Source of the DNA: JAAYUD01 sp963676865
Lineage (GTDB): Bacteria; Bacteroidota; Bacteroidia; Bacteroidales; Bacteroidaceae
Assembly: GCA_963676865.2 (NCBI GenBank)
Contig: CAXXSS010000001.1
Location: forward strand, 124,001 to 188,000
Reading direction: 5' to 3'
Length of the DNA stretch: 64,000 nt
Position numbers and translations under genes: made by a program. Shown piece by piece: positions 37,958 through 46,335 of this stretch (position 1 is its first letter; each line of letters starts with the position of its first letter). Under the pieces are notes generated by a model. The model was given only the letters and a program-made list of their open reading frames with translations, did no database searches and was not told the DNA's origin.

Positions 37958-37965
37958 CAAAATTA
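37958..37965 (-). promoter_or_regulatory. -7 promoter box for the KaiC-like cassette
   Basis: The minus strand reads TAATTTTG, 42-49 bp before the ATPase start. Confidence 0.45.
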
Positions 37966-38223
37966 GCAACTTAAGAATAAACACACAATACATTTTTTTT
38001 GATTTGTAACTATCATACATGTATACATAATTATGTGGTAAAAAATCGTGCTTAAGATGTGAATATTTTTCAAAGAAGAAGGCAATTATTTCTGATCACC
38101 TTCTTCTTTTGAAAACTTCAAGTTCACGATTTACTTTTTGCTTTGCATTTCACAGCATTAGTTGCAATATTTAGAAATACAAAGCAGAATAGCTATTATA
38201 GAAATGGTACAGCTGCTACAATC

Positions 38224-38342
38224 ACCGTATGTTGCTGCGATAACTAACGGATGTTGTGGACAAAACTAACGTTAGTTACCATGATAACTTCTATTAATTA
38301 CCGCAGTAACATACGGAAGTTATGGCAACGACATACGTCTGT
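38224..38342. repeat. Degenerate tandem array, period 22 bp (right copy)
   Basis: Five or six 22-bp units align in phase, for example CTAACGGATGTTGTGGAC..., CTAACGTTAGTTACCATG... and CATACGGAAGTTATGGCA..., all with the frame CNNACGNNNGTT. Units differ too much for an exact tandem repeat. Nothing else is seen in 37966-38570. Confidence 0.6.
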
Positions 38343-38570
38343 TTATTGAAAGAGCCATAAATAGAGTAATAGATTACTTAAATAGCTCGAACGAATTATA
38401 GTATATATAAACATTAGAACAGACAGAATGACTATAAAAAAATAGAGAGATGTATTGCTCCATTCACGAAAAAGGCCACGACATCGTAGGCTAACATGAT
38501 AATGGCAATGCCCTTATATGAAACATATTTCGACACAAATTCGCAGATTGAGAGGGATTATTATAAAATA

Positions 38571-38611
38571 CAAAAAGGAAGTTTCAGCATTGTATCTGAT
38601 ACTTCCTTTTG
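38571..38611. terminator. Orphan hairpin terminator
   Basis: A 10-bp stem (AAAAGGAAGT at 38573-38582 with 38601-38610) is bounded by an A-run on the left and TTTT on the right, so it could end transcription in either direction. No gene now ends here, so it is probably left from a lost gene. 38612-38782 holds nothing else. Confidence 0.5.
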
Positions 38612-38816
38612 CAATTTAATCTTTTTACTCTGACCTCACGGTTTGCTTTACAACTTTGCATTTCACAAATATATGAACTCTTATTGACATAATCAACATA
38701 AAAGCCAAAATAGTTGTTGTTCATTTCTATCCTAGAAACGAGAAAGGCACAAGGCGACTACTCTTTTCAGGCATAGCTGACATGTACTGAATAAGTTGAC
38801 ACAAACTTATTCAAAA

Positions 38817-39185
38817 ATGAGAAATAATAAAAAGATTGACGATCAGATTCGTCTAGAGATTTTAAACTCTTACCTTCATGGAAGCAAGGGTAAGTATACC
38901 CTTGAAAAAGAAAATGGTATATCCAGAGGTTCAATTCGGAATTGGCTTCGTATCTTTGGGCTTGAAGACAAACCATTCCCATTAAATATGAAGGATAAAG
39001 CTGTAACAACCGGTACAGAGGATGTCTCTTCAGAAGAAGACATCACCTCTTTGAAAGTGCGCATTAAGGAATTGGAATCTGAGCTGAAGCGTGCAGAGAT
39101 GGCCCGTGACGTTTATGATTGCATGATTGACCTGGCTGAAGAGAAGTATCACATCAAGGTACGAAAAAACTCCGATGTCAAGTAG
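38817..39185 (+). CDS. IS3-family transposase OrfA
   Basis: Start taken at ATG 38817; the in-frame TTG at 38796 is inside the terminal repeat. The 122-residue protein has a helix-turn-helix (LEKENGISRGSIRNWLRIFG) and a leucine-zipper-like coiled coil (ITSLKVRIKELESELKRAEM). It binds the IS ends. It ends after a slippery site that allows fusion to OrfB. Confidence 0.9.
   Translation: MRNNKKIDDQIRLEILNSYLHGSKGKYTLEKENGISRGSIRNWLRIFGLEDKPFPLNMKDKAVTTGTEDVSSEEDITSLKVRIKELESELKRAEMARDVYDCMIDLAEEKYHIKVRKNSDVK
39164..39170 (+). other. Programmed -1 ribosomal frameshift site
   Basis: The heptamer A-AAA-AAC sits exactly in OrfA phase (CGA AAA AAC). A -1 slip there leads directly into the OrfB frame, giving the OrfAB transposase as in other IS3 members. 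Confidence 0.75.
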
Positions 39186-39193
39186 TAGGTTGC

Positions 39194-40147
39194 TTGTCAC
39201 AAAAGGCGGGTAAAGGTATGAGTTATACCATATCCGCCCTTTGCGGACTGCTTGACATTTCCCGACAAGGGTACTACAAGCACAAAGAAACAAATGCCGA
39301 ACAAGATGTACTTATAAGCAGCATCACGTATTACTGTCAATTTCTGCGTCAGGAGCTTCCCCGAAGCGGTTGCCGCGAGCTTTACAGTCTGTGTAAGTCT
39401 CGGTTCGGAGAAAAGTTCACGATAGGACGCGACCAATTTATCGATGTCCTTCGGGCCAACGGGATGATGCTGCGCCGCAGACGTTACAGACCTCGTACGA
39501 CCAACTCCGATCATCCATATCGGATCTATCCGGATTTGCTTAACACATCTCCTAAATACGTGGCCTGTGGTGTTTGCCGCATGATGGTGGGTGACATCAC
39601 TTATATATCCACGAAAGAAGGATTTGCCTATCTTTCGCTGCTGACGGATGTCTTCAGCCGCATCATTGTGGGATATGCCCTCTTTCGGACTCTTGAAGCG
39701 GAAGGACCGGCAAAAGCGTTGATGATGGCGTGCAGATTTTATAAAGGTCAGGGATTCAACCTTTCAGGTCTTATCCACCATTCCGACCGAGGTGTGCAGT
39801 ATGCATCAAAAGGTTATGTGTCACAGCTCAAAGAAAGAGGAATCGCTATCAGTATGACGCAAACGGGCGACCCCTTGCACAATGCACTGGCCGAGAGGAT
39901 GAACAATACCGTTAAGAACGGATGGCTCTTCGATTATGAGAATAAAACATTTGATGAAGCCTTGGAAGGTGTCGCCAGATCCATATATCTCTACAATTGG
40001 GCACGACCGCACCAAGCTCTGGCAATGAAAACACCGATGCAAATGCTCCCGGGAGAACATCCAAACCCACTTTGTTCAGCTGATGCTTTAAAGCATCAGC
40101 TGAACAAAACAAACTATAAAGAACAAACAATACTTGTTTGTCAATAA
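39194..40147 (+). CDS. IS3-family transposase OrfB (DDE integrase domain)
   Basis: A frame of 317 residues whose only early start is TTG 39194, so it is probably made as an OrfAB fusion. An HTH_21-like N-terminus (ISALCGLLDISRQGYYKHKE) is followed by an rve integrase core: first Asp in MVGDITYIST, second in LIHHSDRGVQYAS, and Glu in NALAERMNNTVK. The C-terminal coding DNA contains a 38-bp perfect palindrome. Confidence 0.95.
   Translation: MSQKAGKGMSYTISALCGLLDISRQGYYKHKETNAEQDVLISSITYYCQFLRQELPRSGCRELYSLCKSRFGEKFTIGRDQFIDVLRANGMMLRRRRYRPRTTNSDHPYRIYPDLLNTSPKYVACGVCRMMVGDITYISTKEGFAYLSLLTDVFSRIIVGYALFRTLEAEGPAKALMMACRFYKGQGFNLSGLIHHSDRGVQYASKGYVSQLKERGIAISMTQTGDPLHNALAERMNNTVKNGWLFDYENKTFDEALEGVARSIYLYNWARPHQALAMKTPMQMLPGEHPNPLCSADALKHQLNKTNYKEQTILVCQ
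40071..40108. repeat. 38-bp perfect palindrome inside the transposase gene
   Basis: TTTGTTCAGCTGATGCTTT (40071-40089) is followed at once by its exact complement (40090-40108) with no spacer. It lies in codons close to the OrfB C-terminus and is present in both IS copies. It may fold into a strong hairpin in the mRNA. Confidence 0.9.
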
Positions 40148-40266
40148 AAATAGGATTAACTTTGCAGAGTTGACAACTACTTTAGGTATACATGATTGTA
40201 ATTGTCAACTCCCTTAGGTTTACTAGTGTTTAACTGTCAACCAAATTCAGTACACCACAGCTATCA

Positions 40267-40379
40267 CAACACGCTGATATACAGCCAGAAAATCATATGG
40301 ACGAAAATATATTTTCGTATGGACGAATTTTTATTTTCATATGGACAAACTTTTATTTTCGTCCTTATGATTTTTTTTG
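40267..40379. repeat. Intergenic repeat with ATATGGACGAAAA motifs (copy A)
   Basis: It begins CAACACGCTGATA and contains three TATGGAC words and one inverted GTCC at intervals near 20 bp, within T/A-rich DNA. The same block is at 62641-62750 in the same orientation. It starts 12 bp after the right end of the IS. Confidence 0.7.
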
Positions 40380-40468
40380 AATGTATATAATACTTGAACG
40401 GCAAAGATAAGAGGTGATGAAGAATGCCTTTATTTTAGTTGCAATTTGTTGCAATGTTTTACCATGCA

Positions 40469-40623
40469 TGTATGTGCTCGCGGTGCTTTTCCTTAGAGAC
40501 TTTTTGTATTTTTTTACTTTGTCAATATTTAGTACTATCATAATGATAGTACATTATTATCCTTTATATTTACAAATAAAAAAGTAATAATCTCCTATAG
40601 AAAAAGCACCGCAAGCACATACA
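40469..40623. repeat. 155-bp nested inverted repeat
   Basis: Arm 40469-40490 (TGTATGTGCTCGCGGTGCTTTT) is repeated in inverse at 40602-40623 with one mismatch. In its centre lies a second palindrome, GTACTATCAT-A-ATGATAGTAC (40532-40552). The layout resembles a non-autonomous element or a long structured RNA. Confidence 0.65.
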
Positions 40624-41146
40624 CTTCAAAAAGTGAATCCAACTTTGAACATATTGTAGAGCCTTTTTGAGAAAATGCAGAAAAATCACTTTTTTCATCC
40701 ATTTTTTGATTATTAGGGTCTACTGAAAAATCACTTTGATATTGAAATAGGCTACCGGTATGAATAGTGATAGATATTGTAGCTAATAGCAGAAATAAAG
40801 GCAAAATTGAAAAAGTAAAAAAAGGCCCATTTTCTTGCTTTTTCAAGGAAATGGGCGGGTAAAATGACTTTTTTGCTAAAAGATCGTCAATTCACTTTCT
40901 GTTGTGAAATTTTATCTTTTTGGCGATAAATTCTTGCAGTATATAGACTTGGCTAAATCGTCATTTCAATTCCGTCAGCAGTTGGTCAGTGAAACTTGGT
41001 CCGCATTCGGCCTTTTATCTTGCAAAACCATTTTGGTCTGTACCCTAAGCATACCGCATCAATAAAGCAGTATAGCGTAAATCCTAATATTGTTCCTAAC
41101 ATATCCGTCGGTTTTTTGAATGTGATTGTCCGCTTATAGACAATAT
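40624..41146. other. Intergenic DNA, no supported gene
   Basis: A minus-strand frame at 40595-40846 overlaps the repeat arm and lacks a family signature, so I do not call it. No RNA gene is seen. A 6-bp hairpin just beyond 41147 is too weak to call a terminator. Confidence 0.5.
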
Positions 41147-41929
41147 TTACTGCAACGTAATGCCGAACACAAAATGTACATCTTCTCTATTGGGATTCCA
41201 TACAAGTTGAGTGAATATCGGCAATGAATATTTATCGTTTATCCTAATATTCCGAGATGCTTTAATCGAAATATTGGTAACGGCAAACCCTGCATTTTTA
41301 TAGTTTGCGGGAGACTCGAAAGGACTGAATCCCAAGGCAAACAGCAAAGTGGTGTTTTGAACTTCCAATGGACTACTGATTTCGGCGTACGAAGAATACG
41401 CATTGACCAATACATTGTTGCAATTGGGCTTTTTATCGTGCCCCCAGAACATGGTATACCACGAAAGATTAATGGGGCATTTACGAAAAGGCAACAGATA
41501 CGACAGTCCGGCCTCCAGTATATGATCGGTGGAGCGATTGTTGAAATTAAAATACTTGTTTCGACCTTCTTTTCTATCATTGTATATGCCACATTCACCG
41601 CCCCACCAATAATCTGTCAACGAAAGAGTAGCATCGTTGATGGTGTATGCAAGGGTGAAATCGGTCTCTTTGTATCCATCTCTCGAAAGATTTACATTTC
41701 CCCATGCAGTGAATGAGAATTTACCGGCAACAGCCCCCAAAGTCGGTTGCACCGAAAGGCCCGATTCGTACATACCACGCCATACATACGAACTTATCAT
41801 ATCGGCCTTTGTAGTAATAGCGACAGGCTGGTGTTGCTGAGCTTCGCATACCGAAGGAATGATAGATATCAGCGTCAGTAGTGCCGCTCCGGTAGATTTC
41901 ATTGTCATATCAATAATTTGATTCATCAT
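41147..41929 (-). CDS. Putative outer-membrane beta-barrel protein
   Basis: Start taken at ATG 41929 (MMNQIIDMTMKS); a start at 41902 would also give a signal peptide ending VCEA. About 260 residues. After the signal, ADMISSYVWRGMYESGLSVQ and a run of alternating polar/hydrophobic strands (KFSFTAWGNVNL, DFTLAYTINDATLSLTDYWW) indicate a small barrel, recalling the SYVWRG-type putative porins. The last strand ends HFVFGITLQ. It follows the metal operon but is separated from it by a terminator, so it is a separate unit. Substrate unknown. Confidence 0.7.
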   Translation of the reverse strand: MMNQIIDMTMKSTGAALLTLISIIPSVCEAQQHQPVAITTKADMISSYVWRGMYESGLSVQPTLGAVAGKFSFTAWGNVNLSRDGYKETDFTLAYTINDATLSLTDYWWGGECGIYNDRKEGRNKYFNFNNRSTDHILEAGLSYLLPFRKCPINLSWYTMFWGHDKKPNCNNVLVNAYSSYAEISSPLEVQNTTLLFALGFSPFESPANYKNAGFAVTNISIKASRNIRINDKYSLPIFTQLVWNPNREDVHFVFGITLQ

Positions 41930-42215
41930 GTTATCTTTATTAAACGATTTATTTATTTGAAGGGGCATCACGGATTATCAAACCGCTCGTACTTCCCTTT
42001 GCCATACCAAAAGCAAAAGACATTCCACACTATGCAGAAGTGTACCAACCGCAGGGAAATAATGCCACACGCCCGTCTAAAAGGCGATAACAGAGATCGA
42101 AAATATTTTTGATGAACAACGCCCGAGAAACAGACCGTTTCATTTTAGCATGGTATCTTTTCAAAATGGGAAGATATGTGCCGTCCTGCAAATTTGCATA
42201 CTCGCATCATAAATA

Positions 42216-42245
42216 AAACAGGCGGCCATTGCTGACCGCCTGTTT
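42216..42245 (-). terminator. Terminator of the metal-transport operon
   Basis: A 10-bp GC-rich stem (AAACAGGCGG with CCGCCTGTTT, loop 10 nt) is followed on the minus strand by TTATTTATG, 30 bp past the porin stop. The rest of 41930-42274 shows nothing more. Confidence 0.85.
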
Positions 42246-42274
42246 GGTGTACATTATTCTATTGAAACTGCGTG

Positions 42275-43591
42275 CTAAAAGACTGCGTGAACTCTTAAAC
42301 TCAATACGCTTACAGGTCCACGACTTCTATTATATCCCGGATTGATAATAAGTTGGTATGCTCCCGACAGAAACAAATGGTCTTTCAGGGCAAAAGAATA
42401 ATACAGCTCCGAAAGATTCTCCAACCCATAATTCAAGCGGCCATCACCCAATTCGAATCCTCGTCCACCGGCTTTGAGATAATCGCGGTGCGAGCCCGAC
42501 AATGCAGAGACCACATACGCCAACCCCACCGTATCGGACTTGCGATGCCATTTACTGCCATTGGCAGAAAGTCCTGCACTCAACGTGCGATCGATCTCTG
42601 TAAAAGCCCATGTTTCGTTGTGCCCGTCATTCCATCCGGCTCTGAAGAATACGCCCATAAAGTCGTTTAACTCCTGTTCGGCATTGACACCGAAGCCGTA
42701 TTTCGTTCTACCGGACTTCTCGGTCTTTACCAAATCGGGAGAAGAGGGATTGAGCCTTAAGCTCTCTTCATAATTACCCATACCGGCCCAGTTGATAAAC
42801 GAGAACAATCGGATGCTGCCTTTCTTTCCCTTCCACGAATAGTTGTGAGTATACTCGATGGAATGAGAGCTAGACTGCCGAAGGCGCCAGTTCATCTCCA
42901 TGCCATTGGCAACCTTAGGAAGCAACGAGACGCCATAACGCAATGCGTCGTGAGGCGTAACCCACTCTATCACCACGCTGGGAGTATAGCCCTTGGTATT
43001 GGCTGCAAAATCCCATGCACCGTTGCTCATAAGTCCCCAGCTCATAAACTGAGTTCTGGAATCGTGGCTGTATCTATTGGCATCAAAGAAGTCGGACACA
43101 CAGATCTTGCCTATCGTCAGAGCCAGGTATTCGGTAGGTACCGCTCCGCCCAATTTATTGATATCGTCGCATTGATAATCAGTATGCTTAGCCAAAGCAA
43201 CGATTTGAGTGAAATACAGCCGTCCCAATTCAAAAGAAGGTGCCGGACTATCTACCCTGTAGGCTTCTCCATTGGTAGACGCCCCTACTCCCAAAGAGCT
43301 GCTCAGGCCCGAGCCGCCCGATATTTCGGGACTCGCAAAGAAGCCGCCCCCACTCCACAATCTGATGCCACAAAACAAAGTTGCCGTCAGTGATCGTTTC
43401 GTCTCCGCCGCAGACACGAGACTGTTTGCTCCCGAATAGGAAGCACGAAAAGACGGTTTGTACTGCGATATGACCGTTGCCTGCCCATGCAACGAGAAAC
43501 GTTCGTCTTTCAATGTGTCGCTGGTCTGTGCATGCAATAAGACACACGAAACCATAGCGACAAGTGATATACACAGATGTCGTAATCTCAT
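42275..43591 (-). CDS. OprB-like outer-membrane porin
   Basis: A 438-residue exported protein with signal peptide (1-21). It has FSLHGQATVISQYKPSFRA followed by a barrel with LALTIGKICVSDFFDANRYS, SHSIEYTHNYSWKGKKGSIR and FRAGWNDGHNETWAFTEIDR, features of OprB-type carbohydrate-selective porins, ending with LSLRVHAVF (terminal Phe). It lies 28 bp after the Nramp gene in the same operon, so its cargo may be linked to the metal system rather than sugar. Confidence 0.8.
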   Translation of the reverse strand: MRLRHLCISLVAMVSCVLLHAQTSDTLKDERFSLHGQATVISQYKPSFRASYSGANSLVSAAETKRSLTATLFCGIRLWSGGGFFASPEISGGSGLSSSLGVGASTNGEAYRVDSPAPSFELGRLYFTQIVALAKHTDYQCDDINKLGGAVPTEYLALTIGKICVSDFFDANRYSHDSRTQFMSWGLMSNGAWDFAANTKGYTPSVVIEWVTPHDALRYGVSLLPKVANGMEMNWRLRQSSSHSIEYTHNYSWKGKKGSIRLFSFINWAGMGNYEESLRLNPSSPDLVKTEKSGRTKYGFGVNAEQELNDFMGVFFRAGWNDGHNETWAFTEIDRTLSAGLSANGSKWHRKSDTVGLAYVVSALSGSHRDYLKAGGRGFELGDGRLNYGLENLSELYYSFALKDHLFLSGAYQLIINPGYNRSRGPVSVLSLRVHAVF

Positions 43592-43619
43592 GAAAAAATC
43601 TTTTTATATATCTCGGTAT

Positions 43620-44867
43620 TTAAATGAAACTCGATACCAGTAGCATAAGAGACAACCCTACCAGTATGACTACCGTTGCCCAACCAATGATGTTGATAAT
43701 AGGTTTGTTGACATATTTGCCCATAATCTTTTTGTTGTTCACCAACAAAATCATGCATATAAGGACTACAGGAAGCAATATTGCATTGATAACTTGCGAC
43801 CATATCGATATACTGATTAAAGGTGCATTGGGCAACAGGATAATAGCCACCGATATGATGATGATGGCCGTATAGAGCGTATAGAATTCTTGTGCCTCGC
43901 CCCACTTCTTGCTGATTCCGGCATCGAAGCCAAAAGCCTCGCACACATAAAAAGCCGTAGCCAGAGGCAGAATGGTAGCCGAGAATATAGAAGCGATAAA
44001 CAGACCGAAAGCAAACAACTGAGAAGCAAAAGCACCCGCCAGAGGTTTGAGCGCCAACGCAGCATCTTTGGCCTCGTTGATGACAATGTGATTACCGTGA
44101 AGAGTAGCCGCGCAAGCAACAATAATGAAGAAAGCGACAACGACCGTTCCGATACATCCGATAAGGATATCGGCCAGCACATAGTTGTATTGCGAGATTT
44201 TGAGCTTCTTCTCTATCACCGAAGACTGCATATAAAACTGCATCCATGGGGCGATGGTCGTACCAACCAATCCCAACACCATGGTGATGGTAGCCCCGTC
44301 GGCTTTGACATCGGGCATCACGACTGCATGTCCTATCTCGGACCAGTGGGGATGTCCCAACACAGCCGATACGACATACGTAAGCAACGAAACACTGAAT
44401 ATGAGAAAAATACGTTCGGCAACCGTGTAGGTACCCTTCACCACTAGAATCCACACGATGAAACCCACCAACGGCACAGAAATATATTTGCTAACCCCAA
44501 ACACTTCGAGACTGCCGGCAACTCCCGCAAATTCGGTAGTGGTATTGCCTATATCGGCCAATAGTAGCCCTAGGAAAATAAAGAAAGTGATCTTTACACC
44601 CGCATTCTCACGAATAAGGGTAGCCAATCCTTTGCCACTTACAATACCCATGCGGGCATTCATTTCTTGTACAACCAACAAAACCAAGAAAGATGGTATT
44701 AAAGTCCATATAAGATTGTAGCCATACACAGCTCCCGCCATGGAATAAGTGGTGATTCCACCTGCATCATTATCAACACTGCCTGTTATTATTCCCGGTC
44801 CGAGAATTGCAAGAAACAATCCTATCTTTTTTAAAAATTTACTGCTCGTAACCTTTTTGATTGTCAT
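43620..44867 (-). CDS. Nramp-family transporter with altered metal site (Mg2+-type candidate)
   Basis: A 415-residue protein with about 11 membrane helices. Helix 1 carries ITGSVDNDAGGITTYSMAGA where Nramp Mn/Fe transporters have DPGN. Helix 6 carries TTIAPWMQFYMQSSV where they have MPH, so the metal-binding Met and the Asn are missing. This is the pattern described for Nramp-related magnesium transporters. Downstream are a porin and upstream (55 bp) a soluble MgtE-like sensor, which also suggests Mg2+. Annotation as MntH would be misleading. Confidence 0.85.
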   Translation of the reverse strand: MTIKKVTSSKFLKKIGLFLAILGPGIITGSVDNDAGGITTYSMAGAVYGYNLIWTLIPSFLVLLVVQEMNARMGIVSGKGLATLIRENAGVKITFFIFLGLLLADIGNTTTEFAGVAGSLEVFGVSKYISVPLVGFIVWILVVKGTYTVAERIFLIFSVSLLTYVVSAVLGHPHWSEIGHAVVMPDVKADGATITMVLGLVGTTIAPWMQFYMQSSVIEKKLKISQYNYVLADILIGCIGTVVVAFFIIVACAATLHGNHIVINEAKDAALALKPLAGAFASQLFAFGLFIASIFSATILPLATAFYVCEAFGFDAGISKKWGEAQEFYTLYTAIIIISVAIILLPNAPLISISIWSQVINAILLPVVLICMILLVNNKKIMGKYVNKPIINIIGWATVVILVGLSLMLLVSSFI

Positions 44868-44922
44868 GATTTATTGTATATTAAGTAGCATTCCAGCATG
44901 CTATATTAATAGTTGGATTAAT

Positions 44923-46194
44923 TTAAGAAGCTCTTTTTTTGCCTAGTAATTCATCGAAAATGTCATCGATCACAACCATGCCTTCCAACTCGTCATGATC
45001 ATTGGTTACCGGAACCGCAAGCAAGTTATATTTCGATACAATGCCGGATATGGCATCGAGTCTATCATAGTCGTTAACGCTATAGAGATTGGTATTCATC
45101 ACCTTGTCCAAAGGTGTTTGAGGGTCTGTGACCAACAAATCGCGCATCGAGATAATTCCTTCCAGCACATTGTCGGCATCGACGACAAACAAGCTATATA
45201 GAGACTCCATTTCGGGCTTTTCTACTTTGATGTATTCCATAACGTCCGCTATCGTCTGCTCGGCTGAGAAAGTAAGAATATCCGAAGTCATGAGACTGCC
45301 TATCGTTCCGTCGGGATACTCCAACAGGTCTCTTACCTCTTCGGAAGCCTCGGGCTCCATCTCGAGCAACAGCTGCTCCGTCTTGTCTTCTTCCAAGTGA
45401 TCCATCAAGTCGGCCGCTTCATTGGCAGGCATTTTCTCCAACACATCGGCAGCCTTTTCCAAAGGCAAGCTTTCGATGATATGTACCTGTTCTTTCACTT
45501 TCAACTCTTCCAACACGTCAGCGGCGTGCTCTTCGTCGAGAGAAGAAAAGATAGGAGTCTGGTAGTTCTTGCTCATATCTTCGATAATATCCGCCAAATC
45601 GGAGGGATGGATGGTATTGAGCTTCGAACGAGTTTGAGAAAGCTGAATATTGAATGTATTCGGATCGATTGTCTCAACATCGTCCCAAAGAATAAATTTG
45701 GAAGGGATATTGCCACCGAACGGTTGCAATAATCTTTTGAAGAACATGTTAACGCCCAGACGGCGCAAAAGCCCTTCGGTGCCTACATCGACCGCAACGA
45801 CGAACGTTCCGGCAGAGATTGTCACCATTCGTATATCGTTCACTCTAACCAGTTTTCGTCCATTAATATCCACAATCTGCTGATCGAGAATACTTTCTTT
45901 CAGTAAAACGGCGTCGGAGAACATATCATGACTTACGAGAGTCATCGACTGGCATTGTACCTTGTAATGGATTCCAAACTTCACAATCTGCAGGCTGTCG
46001 AGCACTGCATCTTTGTTTTTTCCATTGATATGCACCGCAAATCCGATGACTTGGGGATTGCTTGATTGGTTATCATCAAGAGATGTATGTATACGAATGT
46101 ATACATCGCGAATACGTCCCAAAACATTATCTCGGGTATCAAAAATATTGCAGCCGAGAAGTCGGCTTAAATAAAATGTAGTTAAAGAAGTCAT
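44923..46194 (-). CDS. Soluble PRC-barrel / MgtE N-domain / CBS protein (metal sensor without transmembrane part)
   Basis: A 423-residue protein. N-terminal PRC-barrel-like repeats (about 1-185, CNIFDTRDNVLGRIRDVYI and LVRVNDIRMVTISAG) precede an MgtE N-domain-like helical superhelix (about 195-310, DEEHAADVLEELK, EKAADVLEKMPANEAADLMD) and two CBS motifs (GSLMTSDILTFSAEQTIAD, VMNTNLYSVNDYDRLDAI) ending GKKRAS. MgtE's five membrane helices are absent. Next to an Nramp-like transporter it probably senses Mg2+ and gates or regulates it. The ATG has an unusually strong Shine-Dalgarno, AGGAGGT. Confidence 0.88.
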   Translation of the reverse strand: MTSLTTFYLSRLLGCNIFDTRDNVLGRIRDVYIRIHTSLDDNQSSNPQVIGFAVHINGKNKDAVLDSLQIVKFGIHYKVQCQSMTLVSHDMFSDAVLLKESILDQQIVDINGRKLVRVNDIRMVTISAGTFVVAVDVGTEGLLRRLGVNMFFKRLLQPFGGNIPSKFILWDDVETIDPNTFNIQLSQTRSKLNTIHPSDLADIIEDMSKNYQTPIFSSLDEEHAADVLEELKVKEQVHIIESLPLEKAADVLEKMPANEAADLMDHLEEDKTEQLLLEMEPEASEEVRDLLEYPDGTIGSLMTSDILTFSAEQTIADVMEYIKVEKPEMESLYSLFVVDADNVLEGIISMRDLLVTDPQTPLDKVMNTNLYSVNDYDRLDAISGIVSKYNLLAVPVTNDHDELEGMVVIDDIFDELLGKKRAS

Positions 46195-46335
46195 GAATTA
46201 CCTCCTCTCTTTTTTAAGCGTCAGAAAGAAGGTTGGTACGATCCGACCTTCCTGCTAGGCGCAGGTTAATAATTTGATTATATTTGCCGGGTCACTGTCC
46301 ATGTATAAATTTTTAAAATTTGCGGTGCAAAGGTA
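46195..46335 (-). promoter_or_regulatory. Promoter and structured leader of the metal operon
   Basis: The -7 box TACCTTTG is at 46335-46328. The leader of about 125 nt contains a 9-bp stem GAAGGTTGG-TACGAT-CCGACCTTC (46228-46251, one G-U) directly next to CCTGC-TAGGC-GCAGG (46251-46265). It then has GAGAGGAGGT, a near-perfect Shine-Dalgarno six bases before the ATG. Leaders with two hairpins and a consensus ribosome site are rare here and suggest metal- or translation-controlled regulation. No known riboswitch is recognised. Confidence 0.6.

Larger units (their letters stand above)
38783..40254 (+). mobile_element. Complete IS3-family insertion sequence (copy 1)
   Basis: The 1472-bp element has ends TGTACTGAATAAGTTGACA (left) and, in inverse, TGTACTGAATTTGGTTGACA (right), with the 5'-TG...CA-3' termini of the IS3 family. 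It encodes OrfA and OrfB in overlapping phase with a frameshift site. No clear direct target repeat flanks it (left GACA, right CCAC). A near-identical copy in the opposite orientation begins at 62784. Confidence 0.93.

Noticed and set aside
38224..38342. CRISPR array
   Set aside because: The units are contiguous and degenerate with no spacers of constant length between identical repeats, and no cas genes are near.
38796..38816. OrfA start at TTG 38796
   Set aside because: The codon is within the terminal inverted repeat; ATG 38817 is the natural start.
40595..40846. 83-codon minus-strand frame with a hydrophobic segment
   Set aside because: It overlaps an inverted-repeat arm, has no ribosome site, promoter or family signature, and the C-terminal part is the repeat itself.
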